Shown here piece by piece: positions 56,138 to 64,000 of a DNA stretch of 64,000 nucleotides. Both the position numbers and the translations under genes were made by a program. Source of the DNA: a bacterium (GTDB lineage Bacteria > ARS69); assembly GCA_025774805.1 (NCBI GenBank), contig JALGZR010000014.1, forward strand, positions 1 through 64,000. The letters are read 5' to 3'. The notes under the pieces were generated by a model. It had not been told where the DNA came from. It searched no databases and was given only the letters and a program-made list of their open reading frames with translations. Position 1 is the stretch's first letter. Each line of letters opens with the position of its first letter.

Positions 56138-59100
56138 GCGGAGCCCTCCACGACCAGCGCCGCTTCCTCGAGAACGCCCTCGTCCCCGTTGCCGGCGGAC
56201 GCGGGCTCCGTCTCCCCGGCCCGTCCGAGACGGACGGAGACCAGCTTGGAGATCCCCGCCTCCTCCATCGTGACTCCGTAGAGGTAGTCGGCGATCGCCA
56301 TCGTCTTCTTGTTGTGGGTGATCATGACGAACTGGGTCTTGTGCGCCACGGTTCGGAGCATGTCGAGGAATCGGCCGATGTTCGCGTCGTCCAGGGGGGC
56401 GTCGACCTCGTCGAGAATGCAGAACGGGCTCGGCTTGACGAGGTAGATCGCGAAGAGAAACGCGACCGCGGTGAGGGCCCGCTCCCCGCTGGACATGAGG
56501 GCGATGCTGTGCAGTCGCTTGCCCTTCGGACGGGCGAAGATCTCCACGGGCGCGTGCAGCGGGTCCTCCTCTCCCACGAGCCGGACGTCCGCCTGTCCCC
56601 CCTCGAACAGGGTGCCGAACGTCCGCTGGAAGTTCACGCGGACGTCCTCGAGCGTGCTCATGAAGAGGGATCTCGCGGTGCGGTTGATCTTCCGGATCGT
56701 GCGGCGGAGCTTCTCCCGTGCCTCCTCGAGATCGTCGTGCTGCGTCCGGAGGAACTCGAGGCGGCGGGACTCCCTCTCGTACTGTTCCAGCGCCATGAGG
56801 TTGACCGCCCCCATGCGATCGATCTGCTTGCGCAGGTCGTCGCACTCGCGGCGGGAGATCTCCAGGACCTCGTCCTCGGCGTCCAGGAGCACGCCGTACG
56901 TCTCCCGGATCTCCGGCGACTCGAGGTCGAGAGAGAACTCGTGGCGAATGCGGTTGGTCAGCTCCTCCCGGGCGGACTCGCATCTCTGGAGCTGCAGCTC
57001 GGTCTCGTGCACCGCCTCGGCGCACTCGTTGCGAAGCCGGGACCACCGGTTCCTCTGCTCCTCGAGCTCCCGAAGCCGCTCGACGACCGCGGAACGCTCC
57101 CGTTCGACCTCGTCGCGGGCCCGGCGGCGCTCCTCCAGCTCGGTCGCCTTCGCGGCGAGCTCTTCCTCTCCCCGACTCTGCTCTCGGGCGAGCTCTCCCA
57201 CGGTTCGATCGGTCGCCGCGAGGTCCTCCGTTCTCCGGGCGATCCCCTCCTCGTCGGCGCGGCGGACCTCATCGATCCGCTGCCGCTCGATCGAGATCTT
57301 CTCGAGCTCGGAGAGTAGCCGCTGCTCCTCGAGCCGAAGATCGTGGCAGTCCCGTTGGGCGCGGTCGCGATCCTCCGTCGAGGCGGTGAGCTCGTCCTCG
57401 CGCCGGCGGCGCTCCTCCTCGAGCCGCCCCGTTCGCTCCTCGGCCTCCTCGAGGATCCGGAGAACTCCCTCCCGCCGGTGATTCAGCTCCTGATGTCGCG
57501 AGGCCACGTTCTGCCGCTCCTCCCCGATTCGCGTCAGGCGCTCCCGCGCCGCTTCCAGCTCGGCGGAGAGACGCTCCCGCGTCCGCTCGGTGGCGGCGAG
57601 GTACTCGCGCCTCTCGTCGCGGCGGGCGTGGAGGGTGTCGATCCGGGCGGAGAGACGGGCGCGATCCGCGTCGAGCTCGGCGATCCGCCGACCGATCTTC
57701 TCGAGCTCGGCGCGGTCGGACTCCACCTTTCGCTCGAGTCGCTCGATGCGATCGGCGCGATCCAGGATGCGCGAGTCGCCCGCGGCTTTCGAGGCTCCCC
57801 CGTGGATCAGGCCGGGCGGCTCTACCCAGTCGCCCTCCCGCGCCACGAATCGGAGCCCGCTCCCGTCGGGGCGCTTCGCCAGGCGGAGAGCGTCCTCCAG
57901 CGTCTCCACGAGGATCACCCGATCCAGCAGATCGTCGAGAACGGGGCCGAGCTCCTCGGACACCTCGAGGAAGGACCTCGCCCGTCCGAGAACCGCGGGA
58001 TCGGTCGGCACGGTCGGACGTTTCCGCCGGGGGGCGTCCCGGTAGGCGGCCGCGTCCACCACGGTGGCCCGACCGTCGTTCGCCTTGAGGTAGCGAACCG
58101 CCTCGAGGGCCGCCCGGTCGTGGGGGGCGACGACGAACTGCACCGCCACCTCGAGCGCGGAGTCGAGCGCACGCGAGACCTCGAGGGAGTCGGCCAGGGC
58201 GGTCAGTCCCGGACCGTCCTCCCGGGAGAGGAGTCGTCGCGGTCCCTCGGCGTAACCCTCTCGGGTCTCGCGGAGGTCGCAGAGAAGCTGGAGGCTGGAG
58301 CGCGCGGTCTCGAGCTCGACGGAGAGACGAGCCGTCGTCTCGCGCACCTCCTCCCGTCGGGCGTCGAGATCCCTCTGACTGCTCCCCGCCGCGTCGATCT
58401 CGGCTTCGAGCCCCGCGATCTCGCCGCGGATCGTCTCGGCGATCGCCGTCGCCTCGTCGCGCTCTCGCGCCCGGGCCCCCCGGGTCGCGTCGAGGACCCC
58501 GATCTCCTCGACCAGAACCGCCTCCCGGTCGACCACGTGTTCCCCGTGCGCATCCAGGTTCGCGAGCTCCGCCCGGATCCGGGCCCCCTCCGCCAGGGCC
58601 TCCTCCTGGATCTCCCGCGCGCGGGTCAAGTGCTCCTTGCGCTCGCGAAGACTCGACTCGAAGTTCGCGAGGCAGGCTTCGGCCTCCCGGCGGCGCTCCC
58701 GCATCTCCGCGAGCCGGGCCTCCTCCCCGGTCCGGCGCGCCTCCAGGGCCTCGCGTCGCTCGTCACCCTCGCGAATGCTCCTCCGGAGCTCTTCTCGCTC
58801 CCCGGCCAGGCGGTCGGAGGTCGCGCGGAGGGACTCCTGCCGCTCGACGCGGACGAGCTTTTCGCTCTCGATCCGGCGGGCCTCCTCCGCTCGCTCGTCG
58901 ACCTCGCGCTGAACCTCGGCGAGCGCCCGATCGATCTCGGCGGAGCGGACGCGAACCTCTTCGATCTCGACCTCGAGGGCGGCCGTCTTCGCGGCGGCCC
59001 CGTCCCGCTCGGTCACGCTCTCCGCGCGCGACTCCTCCAAGACACTCTGCCGCCCACCCTGCTCCGACGACTGAACCAGAGCGAGGGCGATCTCGAGCTC

Positions 59101-59769
59101 CCGCTGCCGTTCGCGGATCTGCTCGAAGCGACGGGCCGCTCCGACCTGCCTCCGGAGGGAGCGCACCTGCCGCTCGACCTCGCGGAGCACGTCGCCGATC
59201 CGGTGGAGATCCTCGTCGGTGGCCTCGAGCTTCCGCTGCGCCTGACGGTGCCGGATCTTGTACTTCATGATGCCGGCGGCCTCTTCCAGGAGCTCCCGAC
59301 GCTTCTCCGGTTGGTCGGAGAGCACCATGTCGACCATGCTCCGCTCGATCACCGAGTACGCCCGGCTTCCGAGCCCCGTGTCCATGAAGAGCTCGTGGAT
59401 GTCCCGCAATCGCCCCGGAATCCGGTTGATGAGGAACTCGGACTCGCCGTTCCGGAAGACGCGGCGGGTCACCGTCACCTCGGGGTACTCGACGGGCAGG
59501 ACTCCGGAGGTATTGTCGATGCTGAGCGAGACCTCCGCGAAGTTCAGCGGCTTGTAGTCGCGGGTGCCGCTGAAGATGAGGTCCTCCATCCGGTTCCCGC
59601 GCAGCATGCGCGCGTTGCCCTCGCCGAGCACCCAGCGGAGCGCGTCGGTCACGTTCGTCTTGCCGCACCCGTTGGGTCCGACGATGACCGTGATCCCGTC
59701 GGAGAAGTGGATGTCCAGCTTCCGCATGAACGACTTGAAGCCGAACAGCTCCAGGTTCTTGAGGTTCAT
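56134..59769 (-). CDS. smc: Smc, chromosome segregation ATPase
   Basis: A 1211-residue condensin subunit. The N-terminal ATPase half has FKSFMRKLDIHFSDG and the Walker A VGPNGCGKTN with the RGNRMEDLIFSGT motif; the C-terminal half has the signature MSSGERALTAVAFLFAIY and Walker B FCILDEVDAPLDD. Two long coiled coils (about 165-500 and 670-1020) flank a hinge (about 510-650; RRLLSREDGPGLTALADSL to VEPPGLIHGG). The head, hinge and arm lengths are normal. The ATG at 59769 follows the SPOR gene closely (four-base overlap). Partners scpA and scpB are not in the window. Confidence 0.96.
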   Translation of the reverse strand: MNLKNLELFGFKSFMRKLDIHFSDGITVIVGPNGCGKTNVTDALRWVLGEGNARMLRGNRMEDLIFSGTRDYKPLNFAEVSLSIDNTSGVLPVEYPEVTVTRRVFRNGESEFLINRIPGRLRDIHELFMDTGLGSRAYSVIERSMVDMVLSDQPEKRRELLEEAAGIMKYKIRHRQAQRKLEATDEDLHRIGDVLREVERQVRSLRRQVGAARRFEQIRERQRELEIALALVQSSEQGGRQSVLEESRAESVTERDGAAAKTAALEVEIEEVRVRSAEIDRALAEVQREVDERAEEARRIESEKLVRVERQESLRATSDRLAGEREELRRSIREGDERREALEARRTGEEARLAEMRERRREAEACLANFESSLRERKEHLTRAREIQEEALAEGARIRAELANLDAHGEHVVDREAVLVEEIGVLDATRGARARERDEATAIAETIRGEIAGLEAEIDAAGSSQRDLDARREEVRETTARLSVELETARSSLQLLCDLRETREGYAEGPRRLLSREDGPGLTALADSLEVSRALDSALEVAVQFVVAPHDRAALEAVRYLKANDGRATVVDAAAYRDAPRRKRPTVPTDPAVLGRARSFLEVSEELGPVLDDLLDRVILVETLEDALRLAKRPDGSGLRFVAREGDWVEPPGLIHGGASKAAGDSRILDRADRIERLERKVESDRAELEKIGRRIAELDADRARLSARIDTLHARRDERREYLAATERTRERLSAELEAARERLTRIGEERQNVASRHQELNHRREGVLRILEEAEERTGRLEEERRRREDELTASTEDRDRAQRDCHDLRLEEQRLLSELEKISIERQRIDEVRRADEEGIARRTEDLAATDRTVGELAREQSRGEEELAAKATELEERRRARDEVERERSAVVERLRELEEQRNRWSRLRNECAEAVHETELQLQRCESAREELTNRIRHEFSLDLESPEIRETYGVLLDAEDEVLEISRRECDDLRKQIDRMGAVNLMALEQYERESRRLEFLRTQHDDLEEAREKLRRTIRKINRTARSLFMSTLEDVRVNFQRTFGTLFEGGQADVRLVGEEDPLHAPVEIFARPKGKRLHSIALMSSGERALTAVAFLFAIYLVKPSPFCILDEVDAPLDDANIGRFLDMLRTVAHKTQFVMITHNKKTMAIADYLYGVTMEEAGISKLVSVRLGRAGETEPASAGNGDEGVLEEAALVVEGSA

Positions 59770-61748
59770 CGATCCTCCCGTCCCGACCCGCCCCCGTCCT
59801 CCTCCGCGGGAAGCCGTTGTACCTGCGCGTACTTCCTGAATCCGGTGGACTTGATCTCCCCGGCGATGCTTCGGGCGCTCTCCCGGTCACCGTACGGGCC
59901 GACGTAGACGCGATACCACCATCCCTTGTCGGGAACGAGAATCCGGCGCGTCACCGTCGGAAAACCGGCCGCCTCGATCGCCGCCGCCTCGCGTCGGGCG
60001 GCATCCTGTCCCTTCAGAGAGCTGAGATGGACTCCGTACCGGGGGCCGGGCGTCACGGTAGGCGTCCCCGGTTCGATCGGTGTCTCGGGCGGCGTCTCCG
60101 TGGCCGGTGCCTCGGAGGATGCGCCGCCGGAGCTCGCCGTCGGCGTCCCGGGCGTCGCGCGATCGGCGTCGGCCGGAGGCATGACGGCCACCGGGGTCGG
60201 CTCGGGCTCGCCGGCGCCCTGACTCCCCTCCTCCGAGACGGCCGCTCCGTCTCCGGCCGCGGCCCCTTCCGCTTCGTCTCCGGCCGTGGCGCCTTCCGCT
60301 CCGTCTCCGGCCGTGGCGACTCCGGAGCCGACGTCCGGCTTCGGACTCTCCGGCGGGACCGTGACCCCCGCCGCCGGCCCCGCGGGCCGGGCCGCATCCC
60401 GCGCCGGCCCCGACGTCGTCAGCGCGGGCGGGGACGAAGCCGGTCCCGCCGCGCGATCGAGGAGGCCGGCCCACACGAGAATGGCGATCGCGATCACGAG
60501 GAGGCCGATCCCGGTGAACATCCGCCACCGTGCGCCCCGCTCCGGCGGGGCCGTCGGGATCTCGGCGGCCTCTTGCGCCTCCGCCTCCGGGACGGCGCCC
60601 GGCTCGAGGCCCTCGACCGGCTCGGAGTCCTCGGGCGTGCCCTCGGACCGGGCCGGCGCGGGCGGAGGCGTGGCGATCGGGAGCTCCGGTTCGACGTCCT
60701 CCGCCTCGGAGAACTCGGGCGTGGCCGCCTCGTCCCCGGGCACCGCTCGTTCCAGCGGGCGCTCCGGCGACGCCGGGATCCCGATCCGGTCGAGCACGGA
60801 GAGATCCTCGGAATCGACTTCGCGCTTCGCGGCCGCCTCGTCTCCGAGAGGTTCCGGCCCGGGGGCGGCGACCCTCCCCGGCTCGTCGACCACGATCCCT
60901 GAGCCGTGCCCGACGACCGAATCCGTCTCGTCCTTCTCCCGGGTGAGCCCCTCGCCGGCGGGGCGCGGGGCGGGTGGCGCGGTCTCCGGAACGCTCTCCC
61001 CGACGGCGGGCGCGGTCGCTTCCTCGCTCTCGCCCGTCGCAGGAGCGACCACGAGCAGGCCGACCCACTTGATCGGATCGAGAGTCTCCCGCAGCGTCCT
61101 CGTCGTCTCCGGGTCGGAGGCCCCCGCCTGGTGAATCAGAACCCAACCCTGGATCTCGGCGAGAAGCGGCCCGGCGTTGGAGAGATCCTGGATGTCGGGA
61201 GCGTTGACGAGGACGAGGTCGCCGGTCCGCTTCAGCTCCATGAAGAGGCTCGGGGTGGCCTCCGATCCGTACGTGCCGGTGAAGTCCACGGTGCCCGATC
61301 CGACCGGGAGCAGGCTCAAGCCGGGACAGCGCGTGGGGGAGACGACGCGGGGGGACCGCACGCCGTAGCGCAGCACGTCCACCAGTCCCTCCTGGGCCCG
61401 ACCCCGTTCATCGAAAGAGAGGCACGCGTGTCTCAGGTCGGCGTCGACGAGAATGGTCGATTTCTCGGCCGAGATCAGGGCGGCCACCGACGAGGCGATC
61501 CGGGCGCGGCTCGCGGCGTTCATGTCGCCGACGAGACCGAGGACCCCGTCCCGGATGAGGGGCGAGAGCAGAATCCGTCCGGCCGCGCGGGCGACGTCCC
61601 GGCGCTCGTTCTCATCCGTCGGCAGGGTGGCGGCGACGATCCCTCCCCGAGGGGCGGGATCGGGCAGGGCCCCGAGAAGCGGTAAGTCCAGCTCGAGCGC
61701 CAGCTCCTCCGGGCTGTAGTTCCCGGTCACGGTGTTCATCCTCATCAT
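59766..61748 (-). CDS. SPOR-domain membrane protein with degenerate MinD/BY-kinase-like N-terminal domain
   Basis: A 660-residue protein. Residues about 40-235 look like a ParA/MinD or polysaccharide tyrosine-kinase Rossmann domain (LVDADLRHACLSF, a GLVDVLRYG stretch, LSLLPVGSG, LVLVNAPDIQDLS), but where a P-loop should be the sequence reads LVGDMNAASRARIASS, without the GKS/GKT lysine. A low-complexity acidic/Pro-rich region (about 240-405) precedes one membrane helix (410-429), a second low-complexity linker with 9-residue repeats, and a C-terminal SPOR domain (570-645), known to bind denuded septal peptidoglycan. Starts ATG 61748 or 61739. A division or envelope role is inferred from SPOR and neighbours. 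Confidence 0.78.
   Translation of the reverse strand: MMRMNTVTGNYSPEELALELDLPLLGALPDPAPRGGIVAATLPTDENERRDVARAAGRILLSPLIRDGVLGLVGDMNAASRARIASSVAALISAEKSTILVDADLRHACLSFDERGRAQEGLVDVLRYGVRSPRVVSPTRCPGLSLLPVGSGTVDFTGTYGSEATPSLFMELKRTGDLVLVNAPDIQDLSNAGPLLAEIQGWVLIHQAGASDPETTRTLRETLDPIKWVGLLVVAPATGESEEATAPAVGESVPETAPPAPRPAGEGLTREKDETDSVVGHGSGIVVDEPGRVAAPGPEPLGDEAAAKREVDSEDLSVLDRIGIPASPERPLERAVPGDEAATPEFSEAEDVEPELPIATPPPAPARSEGTPEDSEPVEGLEPGAVPEAEAQEAAEIPTAPPERGARWRMFTGIGLLVIAIAILVWAGLLDRAAGPASSPPALTTSGPARDAARPAGPAAGVTVPPESPKPDVGSGVATAGDGAEGATAGDEAEGAAAGDGAAVSEEGSQGAGEPEPTPVAVMPPADADRATPGTPTASSGGASSEAPATETPPETPIEPGTPTVTPGPRYGVHLSSLKGQDAARREAAAIEAAGFPTVTRRILVPDKGWWYRVYVGPYGDRESARSIAGEIKSTGFRKYAQVQRLPAEEDGGGSGREDR
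60248..60320 (-). repeat. 27-bp in-frame tandem repeat in the SPOR protein linker
   Basis: The unit beginning cgtctccggccg starts at 60248, 60275 and 60302, a 27-bp period with about 2.7 copies, encoding the nine-residue repeat AGD(G/E)AEGA(T/A) in the periplasmic linker. Copies differ by few substitutions, so the array is probably slippage-prone and variable in length. Confidence 0.8.
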
Positions 61749-63136
61749 CCTCCCGTCTTCCCGAACCGTGCCTCGAGGGCCCGGACACACTCCGCGTCTT
61801 CGGACGGATGCAGACTCCGTGGATCCAGACACACGCGATCGTCCGCGATCCGTCCGATCACGGGCAGGGGGAGCGCGCGCAGCTCGCGCGCGAGCTCCTC
61901 CGTCCCGAGCGACTCGTGCCGCAGCGTGCAGACCGTCGTGGGAAGGCCGATCCCCGGGACCGCTCCTCCCCCGACTTCGCTCCTGTCGGCACGCACGCCC
62001 ACCGTCAGGCCGGGGCAGCCCGCAAGCCCCCCCGCGATCGCCTTCGCCCTCCGCTCCAAGGTCTCCGGAGTGGCGGTGAGCGCGCACAGCACCGGCACCC
62101 GTTCCCGGGCTCGTTGGGGATCATCCAAGAGATCGAGGGTCGCCGCAAGGGCTGCGATCGTGAACTTGTCGATTCGCAGGGCCCGCGCCAGCGGATTCCG
62201 CCGCAGCCGGTCCAGAATCGCCGCCCGGCCGAGAAGGATTCCGGCCTGGGGCCCGCCGAGGAGCTTGTCCCCCGAGAGGGTCACGACGTCCACGGGCGCC
62301 TCGAGGCTCTCGCGCAGGGACGGCTCGCTCCGTGTCGCCTCCACGGGGTGCAGCGAGCCCGAACCGAGGTCGTGCAGAACCGGGATGCCCCGCTCTCTTC
62401 CGAGGGCTGCCAAGTCGTTCAGGGAGACCTCGGACACGAAGCCCGCTTGAAGGAAATTCGAGCGGTGCACCTTGAGCAGCACGGCGGTGTCCGGTCCGAT
62501 GGCCCGCTCGTAGTCCTCGAGATGCGTGCGGTTCGTCGTCCCGACCTCGACGAGTCGGGCTCCGGTTCGCGCCATGACGTCGGGAAGCCGGAAGGACCCC
62601 CCGATCTCCACGAGCTCGCCGCGGGACACGATCGCGTCCCGGCCCTGCGCCAGCTCGTTGAGCGCGAGCACGAGGGCACCGGCATTGTTGTTCACGACGA
62701 GGGCCGCCTCCGCGCCGGTGATTTCCACGAGCCGTTCCGCCAGACGTCGTCCCCGGGACGAGCGCCTGCCCGACTCGAGGTCGAACTCGAGATCGCAGGC
62801 GCCGCGTGCGACCTCCTGCATCGCTTCGACGGCTTCCTCGGCGAGACGCGCACGACCCAGGTTCGTGTGCAACACGACCCCGGTGGCGTTCAGCACGCGC
62901 CGGGGCCCTCGCGATCGTGTCGTCACGCGGTGGACGACGTCGGCCACGATGGCGCTCGAGTCGGGCACGTCGCTCTCCGTCGCGCCGTCCCGGTTCAGCC
63001 CTTCGCGAATCGCGGTGAGGCGGCGGCGGATCTCGCGGACCACCACGGGACGGGGCTCGCGGTCGAGCAGCTCCCGGATCTCCGGAGCGAGAAGAAGCTG
63101 GTCGACGGATGGGATCTTTCGGAAGACGTCCTTCAA
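61745..63136 (-). CDS. selA: SelA, L-seryl-tRNA(Sec) selenium transferase
   Basis: A 463-residue PLP enzyme converting seryl-tRNA(Sec) to selenocysteinyl-tRNA(Sec). Conserved elements: an N-terminal domain with IPSVDQLL, the RRVLNATGVVLHTNLGRA motif, FDLESGRRSSRG, VVNNNAGAL and VEVGTTNRTHLEDYERAI, and the PLP-lysine motif SGDKLLGGPQAG. RNPLARALRIDKF follows. Length is standard. The TTG at 63136 is the only start of the frame; its stop shares TGATG with the SPOR gene. SelA implies a selenocysteine system elsewhere (selB, selC, selD are not in the window). Its place in a division/segregation operon is unusual but may be chance. Confidence 0.95.
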   Translation of the reverse strand: MKDVFRKIPSVDQLLLAPEIRELLDREPRPVVVREIRRRLTAIREGLNRDGATESDVPDSSAIVADVVHRVTTRSRGPRRVLNATGVVLHTNLGRARLAEEAVEAMQEVARGACDLEFDLESGRRSSRGRRLAERLVEITGAEAALVVNNNAGALVLALNELAQGRDAIVSRGELVEIGGSFRLPDVMARTGARLVEVGTTNRTHLEDYERAIGPDTAVLLKVHRSNFLQAGFVSEVSLNDLAALGRERGIPVLHDLGSGSLHPVEATRSEPSLRESLEAPVDVVTLSGDKLLGGPQAGILLGRAAILDRLRRNPLARALRIDKFTIAALAATLDLLDDPQRARERVPVLCALTATPETLERRAKAIAGGLAGCPGLTVGVRADRSEVGGGAVPGIGLPTTVCTLRHESLGTEELARELRALPLPVIGRIADDRVCLDPRSLHPSEDAECVRALEARFGKTGG

Positions 63137-63214
63137 TACGAACCCGAAGAGTGGGCAGACTGGGAGACGGCGGCGATGAGCACGAACTGATGGTGCGCTT
63201 CGGGATTCGGAGCG

Positions 63215-64000
63215 TCAAGGAGAACGCGGCATTCCGGACTCCTCGGGCCCGGAATCCCCGGCGGGACGGGCCTCCCGGGGGTCGCCACCCGCGGCGGCGG
63301 GCACGTCGATGCGGTGAAGGAACCGGATGCCGTCCCGGGACAGCGCCACGACGGCGGGGTTCTCGCCGGCGGCGCCGGCGACACCGTCGCCGATTCGACC
63401 GGTGACGCCCGGGGTGGCCTCGCCCTGCCCGAGAACGTGGTCGATCCGCGATCGCTCGTCGCCCACCCGGTCGATCGCATCGCGCACCCGGAGCACCGCA
63501 TCCCAGCCGAGTGCGACCGCGGGCGAGGGATCCGTGCCCGCGGCGCGGCAGGCCTCGCGGAACCGAACCGCGATCGGACGGGGATCGGACTCCGAGTAGA
63601 AGTCCACCCGGTGCACGACACGGTCCCCTTCGAACAGGACCTCGACCCCCTGCGCGTCCCATCCTGCGGCGAGGAGGATCGCGGCCTCTCGGGCGCCGCG
63701 GCTCGCCTTCACCATCTCGACGGCCCAGACCGCGGGGCCCGCCACCCAGAGGACGTCGATGGCCTCTTCGGGTCCCGGAGGCGGTCGAACTCTCCCTTCC
63801 TCGTTCGGCGTGACCGACCACACGATCTCCCCCGACTCCGCGAAATCGCGGGAGAAGCTCTCACCCAGGACGGCGGACGCCTCGCCGGTCGGTCGAAAGA
63901 TCACGCCCGCACGCGTCGCCTCGAGCCGGCTCGCGGCGTGGGCGGCGGCGGCCTGACCGAGGGCCTCGAGGCGATGCAGCCGCCGCGCGCCCGCGCCCGG
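63215..64000 (-). CDS. Periplasmic-binding-protein-like (ABC/LivJ or LpoA-like), C-terminal part
   Basis: An open frame reaching the right edge; about 260 residues are visible and the N-terminus is cut. The pattern resembles the C-terminal half of type-1 periplasmic binding folds: a helix-strand segment RLEATRAGVIFRPTGEAS, SFSRDFAESGEIVWSV, then SPAVALGWDAVLRVRDAIDRVG and TPGVTGRIGDGVAGAAGENPAVVAL, where leucine-binding-type proteins have ALGYDAV and GVTG motifs. It could be a branched-chain amino acid binding protein or a lipoprotein activator of penicillin-binding proteins. A GTG at 63904 is internal, not the start. 78 bp separate it from selA. Confidence 0.5.
   Translation of the reverse strand, partial: PGAGARRLHRLEALGQAAAAHAASRLEATRAGVIFRPTGEASAVLGESFSRDFAESGEIVWSVTPNEEGRVRPPPGPEEAIDVLWVAGPAVWAVEMVKASRGAREAAILLAAGWDAQGVEVLFEGDRVVHRVDFYSESDPRPIAVRFREACRAAGTDPSPAVALGWDAVLRVRDAIDRVGDERSRIDHVLGQGEATPGVTGRIGDGVAGAAGENPAVVALSRDGIRFLHRIDVPAAAGGDPREARPAGDSGPEESGMPRSP

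Noticed and set aside
63215-63904. A complete 229-residue gene starting at GTG 63904
   Set aside because: The frame stays open and conserved-looking to the right edge, so 63904 is an internal codon and the gene is cut by the window.

Overview
The window is GC-rich bacterial DNA, densely coding and almost entirely transcribed from the minus strand. It shows no phage, plasmid, transposon or CRISPR features. The mraZ-rsmH-ftsL-ftsI-mur cluster with a meso-DAP-type MurE signature, a lipobox protein and an extracellular beta-propeller protein with a FlgD/type-9-like C-terminal domain point to a didermic FCB-type bacterium. Something like Candidatus Eisenbacteria or a relative is plausible, but the phylum is an inference from gene style and was not tested. 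A recurrent trait is start/stop overlap (ATGA, GTGA, TTGA, TGATG) with frequent GTG and TTG starts, so most minus-strand genes look translationally coupled.

Layout from the left edge: (1) 1-7808, the division and cell wall cluster, in transcription order mraZ, rsmH, ftsL, ftsI, murE, murF, mraY, murD (cut by the edge), preceded by a four-box MraZ operator. mraY appears frameshifted at its 3' end and ftsI has an unusually short N-terminal pedestal. (2) 7809-8370, a non-coding gap with an 18-bp tandem repeat, then a lipoprotein gene with its own near-consensus promoter. (3) 9384-32767, an envelope glycan and glycoprotein island: many GT2 and GT4 glycosyltransferases, a Wzx-like flippase, three GT-C-type membrane proteins (two are paralogues carrying TPR tails), a DUF2304 protein, a Gfo/Idh sugar dehydrogenase, a GT2-phosphoglycosyltransferase fusion with an apparently dead catalytic motif, a secreted propeller protein, an amidohydrolase and a membrane sulfatase-fold enzyme with Thr at the nucleophile site. 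(4) 32845-42522, a plus-strand flippase-like membrane protein, two tandem B12-type radical SAM enzymes, a UDP-sugar epimerase, a GT117/DUF2723-TPR membrane protein and the GDP-D-rhamnose pair gmd-rmd.

(5) 42519-48272, a coupled operon ribD-ribE-ribBA-ribH-nusB-metallophosphoesterase-GT4-gmd-rmd, in which the GT4 gene is broken by a frame change. (6) 48506-50993, two plus-strand genes: a polysaccharide deacetylase-family protein and a second flippase-like protein whose 3' end overlaps the converging yfhO-like gene by 71 bp. (7) 50923-64000, a minus-strand housekeeping operon: a cut-off periplasmic-binding-type protein, selA, a SPOR protein with a degenerate P-loop domain, smc, ftsY, a GAF-PAS-histidine-box-receiver protein without an ATPase domain, and a YfhO-like membrane protein.

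Together the genes supply peptidoglycan precursors and septal synthesis, flavin cofactors, chromosome segregation and membrane targeting, and a large capacity for making nucleotide sugars and moving and attaching glycans at the envelope. No clearly new defence or mobile system was found. The most unusual items are proteins that keep the scaffold of a known enzyme but lose its catalytic motif (PGT-like, P-loop/SPOR, histidine-box/receiver), and two probable frame disruptions.
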